The position numbers and the translations under genes are program-made. DNA of 7,056 nucleotides, taken from positions 1 through 7,056 of the forward strand of contig SKGY01000134.1 of NCBI GenBank assembly GCA_007117235.1, read 5' to 3'. This stretch comes from Balneolaceae bacterium (GTDB lineage: Bacteria; Bacteroidota; Rhodothermia; Balneolales; Balneolaceae). Below, piece after piece: positions 5,041 to 7,056 of the stretch. Each line of letters starts with the position of its first letter. The stretch's first letter is position 1. Below the pieces are notes generated by a model. That model did no database searches, was not told the origin of the DNA, and worked only from the letters and a program-made list of their open reading frames with translations.

Positions 5041-6295
5041 ATGGGACAGCTCGCTGTAGCCACTCTTCAGGGTTTACAAATTGGGTTCCTTCCCTAACAA
5101 CAAAAAAGAGTACTTCGCCCATCAGGGAGTCTTGATCTCCGGATAGGCCGATTACATCACCTGATCTTAACGTTTGATTTCTTCTGACGTAGATCTCACT
5201 CATATTTCCATACACGGTGTAGTAGCCACCGTGATGCACGAGAACGGAGTCGCCGTAAGGCGGGATATTTTGTGTACCCATCACGTAACCGTTCTTGACC
5301 ACTTTTACGGTTGATCGTGCGGGAGCGTTAATTTCGATTCCGGGGTTGTTAGTTTGTGTCCTGGATACAGGATGTACTCTAACTCCAAATCGTTGAGTAA
5401 CGGTTCCATTTTCGATTGGCCATGGAAGCTGGCCTTTACTCTCTCTGAATGCTGTTGCAATGGCTACAAGTTCTTCATCACTTGGTAACCCTTCTGCTCT
5501 TACCGTCCGAATACCTGCGGCTTCCTCACGTCGAATGGTCGCCTCTTCAGCAATAAGATTATCTAAAGTTTCGCTCAACTCGGTGAGCTGTTTCTCTCGT
5601 TCGGCGATCTGCTCTTGTAAGTTGTCGCGATCTTGCCGAAGCACTTCGATATTCCGGTTTTGCATAGCACGCCTTTGCCTTAAACTTTCGGTCTCTTCGC
5701 GAATACTGGCTAATGCTTCTTCATTTCGAGTTTGGGTTACCTGTAAATCTATTTTTGACTGCTCAAGATCTTGTTGTACAAGTTCAATCTGTCGAACCTG
5801 CTCTTGCTGGTATTCATCAAATTTCCCTAAATAGTAAGACCTGATTAACAGTTGGTTTAGCGACTCGGAACTCAAGAGCAGAGCCAACTCTGTAGAGCGC
5901 CCATTTTTGTAGAGGAAAATCAGAGTTTGTTTATACTCATCAATAAGTCTTTTCAACTTCTCTTCCTGAGCCTTTAAGTTCTCTTCAACGAGCTGAATCT
6001 CTTCCGTGATTTGCTGCTGTTCACGATTCATTTGCCGCACTTGTTCTTGTTGAAGTGTAATTACACGTTCCATCTCACGAAACTGCTGATACATTTGATC
6101 ATATTGTTCTGAGGTAACGCCCAAGCGCTCATTGTATGAGCTGATCTGTTCTCTTAAGCGCTCTATTTGAGATCGGGTTTCATTTTGACGCTCAACAACC
6201 TGATTCCTACGCTGCTCATAATTTTCCTGAGCATGGGTAATGTCCACAGCGAAGAATAAAATTCCGATAAGGATGATTATAGATCGGATCGTCAT
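5039..6295 (-). CDS. envC: EnvC-like murein hydrolase activator (degenerate LytM/M23)
   Basis: The 418-residue product begins with a signal peptide (MTIRSIIILIGILFFAVDIT, probably cut after HA at 21-22). A long Gln/Glu/Arg-rich coiled coil fills about 25-265, and a LytM/M23 domain lies at about 290-415 (LPWPIENGTVTQRFGVRVHP onward). The zinc ligands expected in active M23 peptidases are missing: Asn317 and Glu321 replace the His and Asp of HxGxD, the central YxHL motif reads YGNM (Asn364), and HLHFE reads VLFFV (395-399). This is the pattern of EnvC, a non-catalytic periplasmic activator of cell-wall amidases in cell separation; E. coli EnvC is also about 419 residues long. The amidase partner is not in this window. 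The ATG overlaps the DUF4292 stop as ATGA, without a Shine-Dalgarno sequence, so coupled translation is likely. A TTGAGTC array begins at the TAG stop. EnvC-like is well supported; strict orthology is inferred. Confidence 0.9.
   Translation of the reverse strand: MTIRSIIILIGILFFAVDITHAQENYEQRRNQVVERQNETRSQIERLREQISSYNERLGVTSEQYDQMYQQFREMERVITLQQEQVRQMNREQQQITEEIQLVEENLKAQEEKLKRLIDEYKQTLIFLYKNGRSTELALLLSSESLNQLLIRSYYLGKFDEYQQEQVRQIELVQQDLEQSKIDLQVTQTRNEEALASIREETESLRQRRAMQNRNIEVLRQDRDNLQEQIAEREKQLTELSETLDNLIAEEATIRREEAAGIRTVRAEGLPSDEELVAIATAFRESKGQLPWPIENGTVTQRFGVRVHPVSRTQTNNPGIEINAPARSTVKVVKNGYVMGTQNIPPYGDSVLVHHGGYYTVYGNMSEIYVRRNQTLRSGDVIGLSGDQDSLMGEVLFFVVREGTQFVNPEEWLQRAVP
6292..6295 (-). 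other. ATGA stop-start overlap
   Basis: On the minus strand the TGA stop of the DUF4292 gene (6294-6292) and the ATG of the EnvC-like gene (6295-6293) share bases as ATGA. With no Shine-Dalgarno motif upstream, translation of the second gene probably depends on ribosomes finishing the first. Confidence 0.85.
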
Positions 6296-7056
6296 AACCG
6301 TCGAATAGGGGTGTTTTCAGGTAGTTCTATTGTGAGGTCACCAAGTGGCCGGTTCACTTGTAACTGCTGAACTAAAAATGTGGCCCGAGACCTGCCGTCG
6401 TTACTAAAAATGGTAATTTTTCTCGGTAGAAAAAAGGAGTCAATTTCTGCATATCCCTCATACTCAATTTGACTATATGCAGCCCTTGAACCTGAGTGGG
6501 TCACCATACTAACCATGCCGCTATTTTTTGATATGGTTACTTGTGATTGATCATACATCAGGGCAACATATCGGTCCTCATCTTCAAAAATCTGGCTGAT
6601 ATTATCGGGATCAAGTGAGTAGCTGAACATATCGAGCATGTTCAATGATGCCAATGAGCCAATACTGGTCAGGTTACTTTGAAAAATGGAGACCTTTTCA
6701 GCATAGTTATCAATTTTGTTGTAGATAAGAAGAGAGTCGCTGTCCACTAAAATTTGTCCTCCTTCGATGCCTAAAGCGTTTCTAACAGTAATCAAACTGG
6801 CAGCTCGTCCTGACTGAAACCGAAGCGTTACCCGCTCATTATTCCCGGGTTCGCTTATTATTGCTCTGCCGCTACCGTTAATGGTTTCAAGGGTGGAAGA
6901 ATAATCAGGTGTGATATCAGCAAGTTCATCAGCAGTTATTGAGGATGGTTGAAGATCTTCAAGCGAGAGAGTGGTACGGCTGGCAGAACATGCCGACAGT
7001 AATGCCACAATTATAATTAGTGCAGTGGTATATGTAAGAAGTTTTGTAATAGTCAC
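6292..7056 (-). CDS. DUF4292 outer-membrane-type lipoprotein
   Basis: The 254-residue product starts with a type II signal, with a hydrophobic stretch at 10-22 and lipobox LSAC (Cys23). The mature part fits DUF4292 of the Bacteroidota group: an early GSGRAIISE strand, 'TVRNALGIEGGQILVDSDSL' followed by LIYNKIDNYAEKV, and a late 'FFLPRKITIF' strand. The alternating beta pattern suggests a LolA/LolB-like half-barrel that binds lipid or lipoprotein; this is inference, and the biochemical role is unknown. In this phylum such genes commonly precede a coiled-coil M23/EnvC gene, as here, where the two overlap by 4 nt. The predicted start is a GTG at the very edge of the window. It gives a sensible signal peptide, but an upstream start outside the window cannot be excluded, and the promoter is not visible. 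Confidence 0.85.
   Translation of the reverse strand: MTITKLLTYTTALIIIVALLSACSASRTTLSLEDLQPSSITADELADITPDYSSTLETINGSGRAIISEPGNNERVTLRFQSGRAASLITVRNALGIEGGQILVDSDSLLIYNKIDNYAEKVSIFQSNLTSIGSLASLNMLDMFSYSLDPDNISQIFEDEDRYVALMYDQSQVTISKNSGMVSMVTHSGSRAAYSQIEYEGYAEIDSFFLPRKITIFSNDGRSRATFLVQQLQVNRPLGDLTIELPENTPIRRL

Noticed and set aside
5460..5834. 124-codon Ser/Arg/Cys-rich open frame opposite the EnvC-like gene
   Set aside because: It is the antisense shadow of the Gln/Glu/Arg-rich coiled coil; its composition follows from that codon use.

Overview
The window looks like chromosomal DNA from a Balneolota (Balneolaceae-like) or closely related Bacteroidota-group bacterium. Four things suggest this: a DUF4292 lipoprotein gene joined to an EnvC-type gene, a 6-bladed beta-propeller lipoprotein with a 'GGGPGE' motif, genes that lack Shine-Dalgarno sequences, and moderately AT-rich DNA. 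The assignment is from recalled family knowledge, not from a search.

Layout: positions 1-497 carry no convincing gene. They hold two strong intrinsic terminators (238-270 and 379-409), each preceded by the 10-mer TCGTCCCGAC. The first copy looks like the 3' end of a tRNA. A yajQ gene (498-986, +) follows. It converges with a beta-propeller lipoprotein gene (1105-2232, -), which is divergent from a large secreted S9 serine peptidase gene resembling glutamyl endopeptidase (2432-4864, +). That gene converges with a two-gene minus-strand operon: a DUF4292 lipoprotein (6292-7056) followed by a catalytically degenerate LytM/EnvC-like protein (5039-6295), sharing an ATGA overlap.

Four of the five predicted proteins have export signals, so most of the window serves the cell envelope. 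The propeller lipoprotein and the S9 peptidase share a 199-bp divergent control region with a good sigma70-like promoter on the minus side. The DUF4292 and EnvC-like proteins are probably translationally coupled and may act together at the outer membrane-peptidoglycan interface.

The most unusual signal is a family of heptanucleotide tandem repeats (core NTGAGNY, best unit TTGAGTC). One array sits at the 3' end of each of the four genes whose stop codons lie clear of another gene, and each is written in the sense of its own gene. In three cases the stop codon lies inside or at the edge of the array. Three units of this 7-mer place a TGA in all three forward frames. The two arrays between the S9 and envC-like genes face each other and form a 20-bp perfect inverted repeat. 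The stop codon of the propeller gene is itself supplied by a repeat unit.
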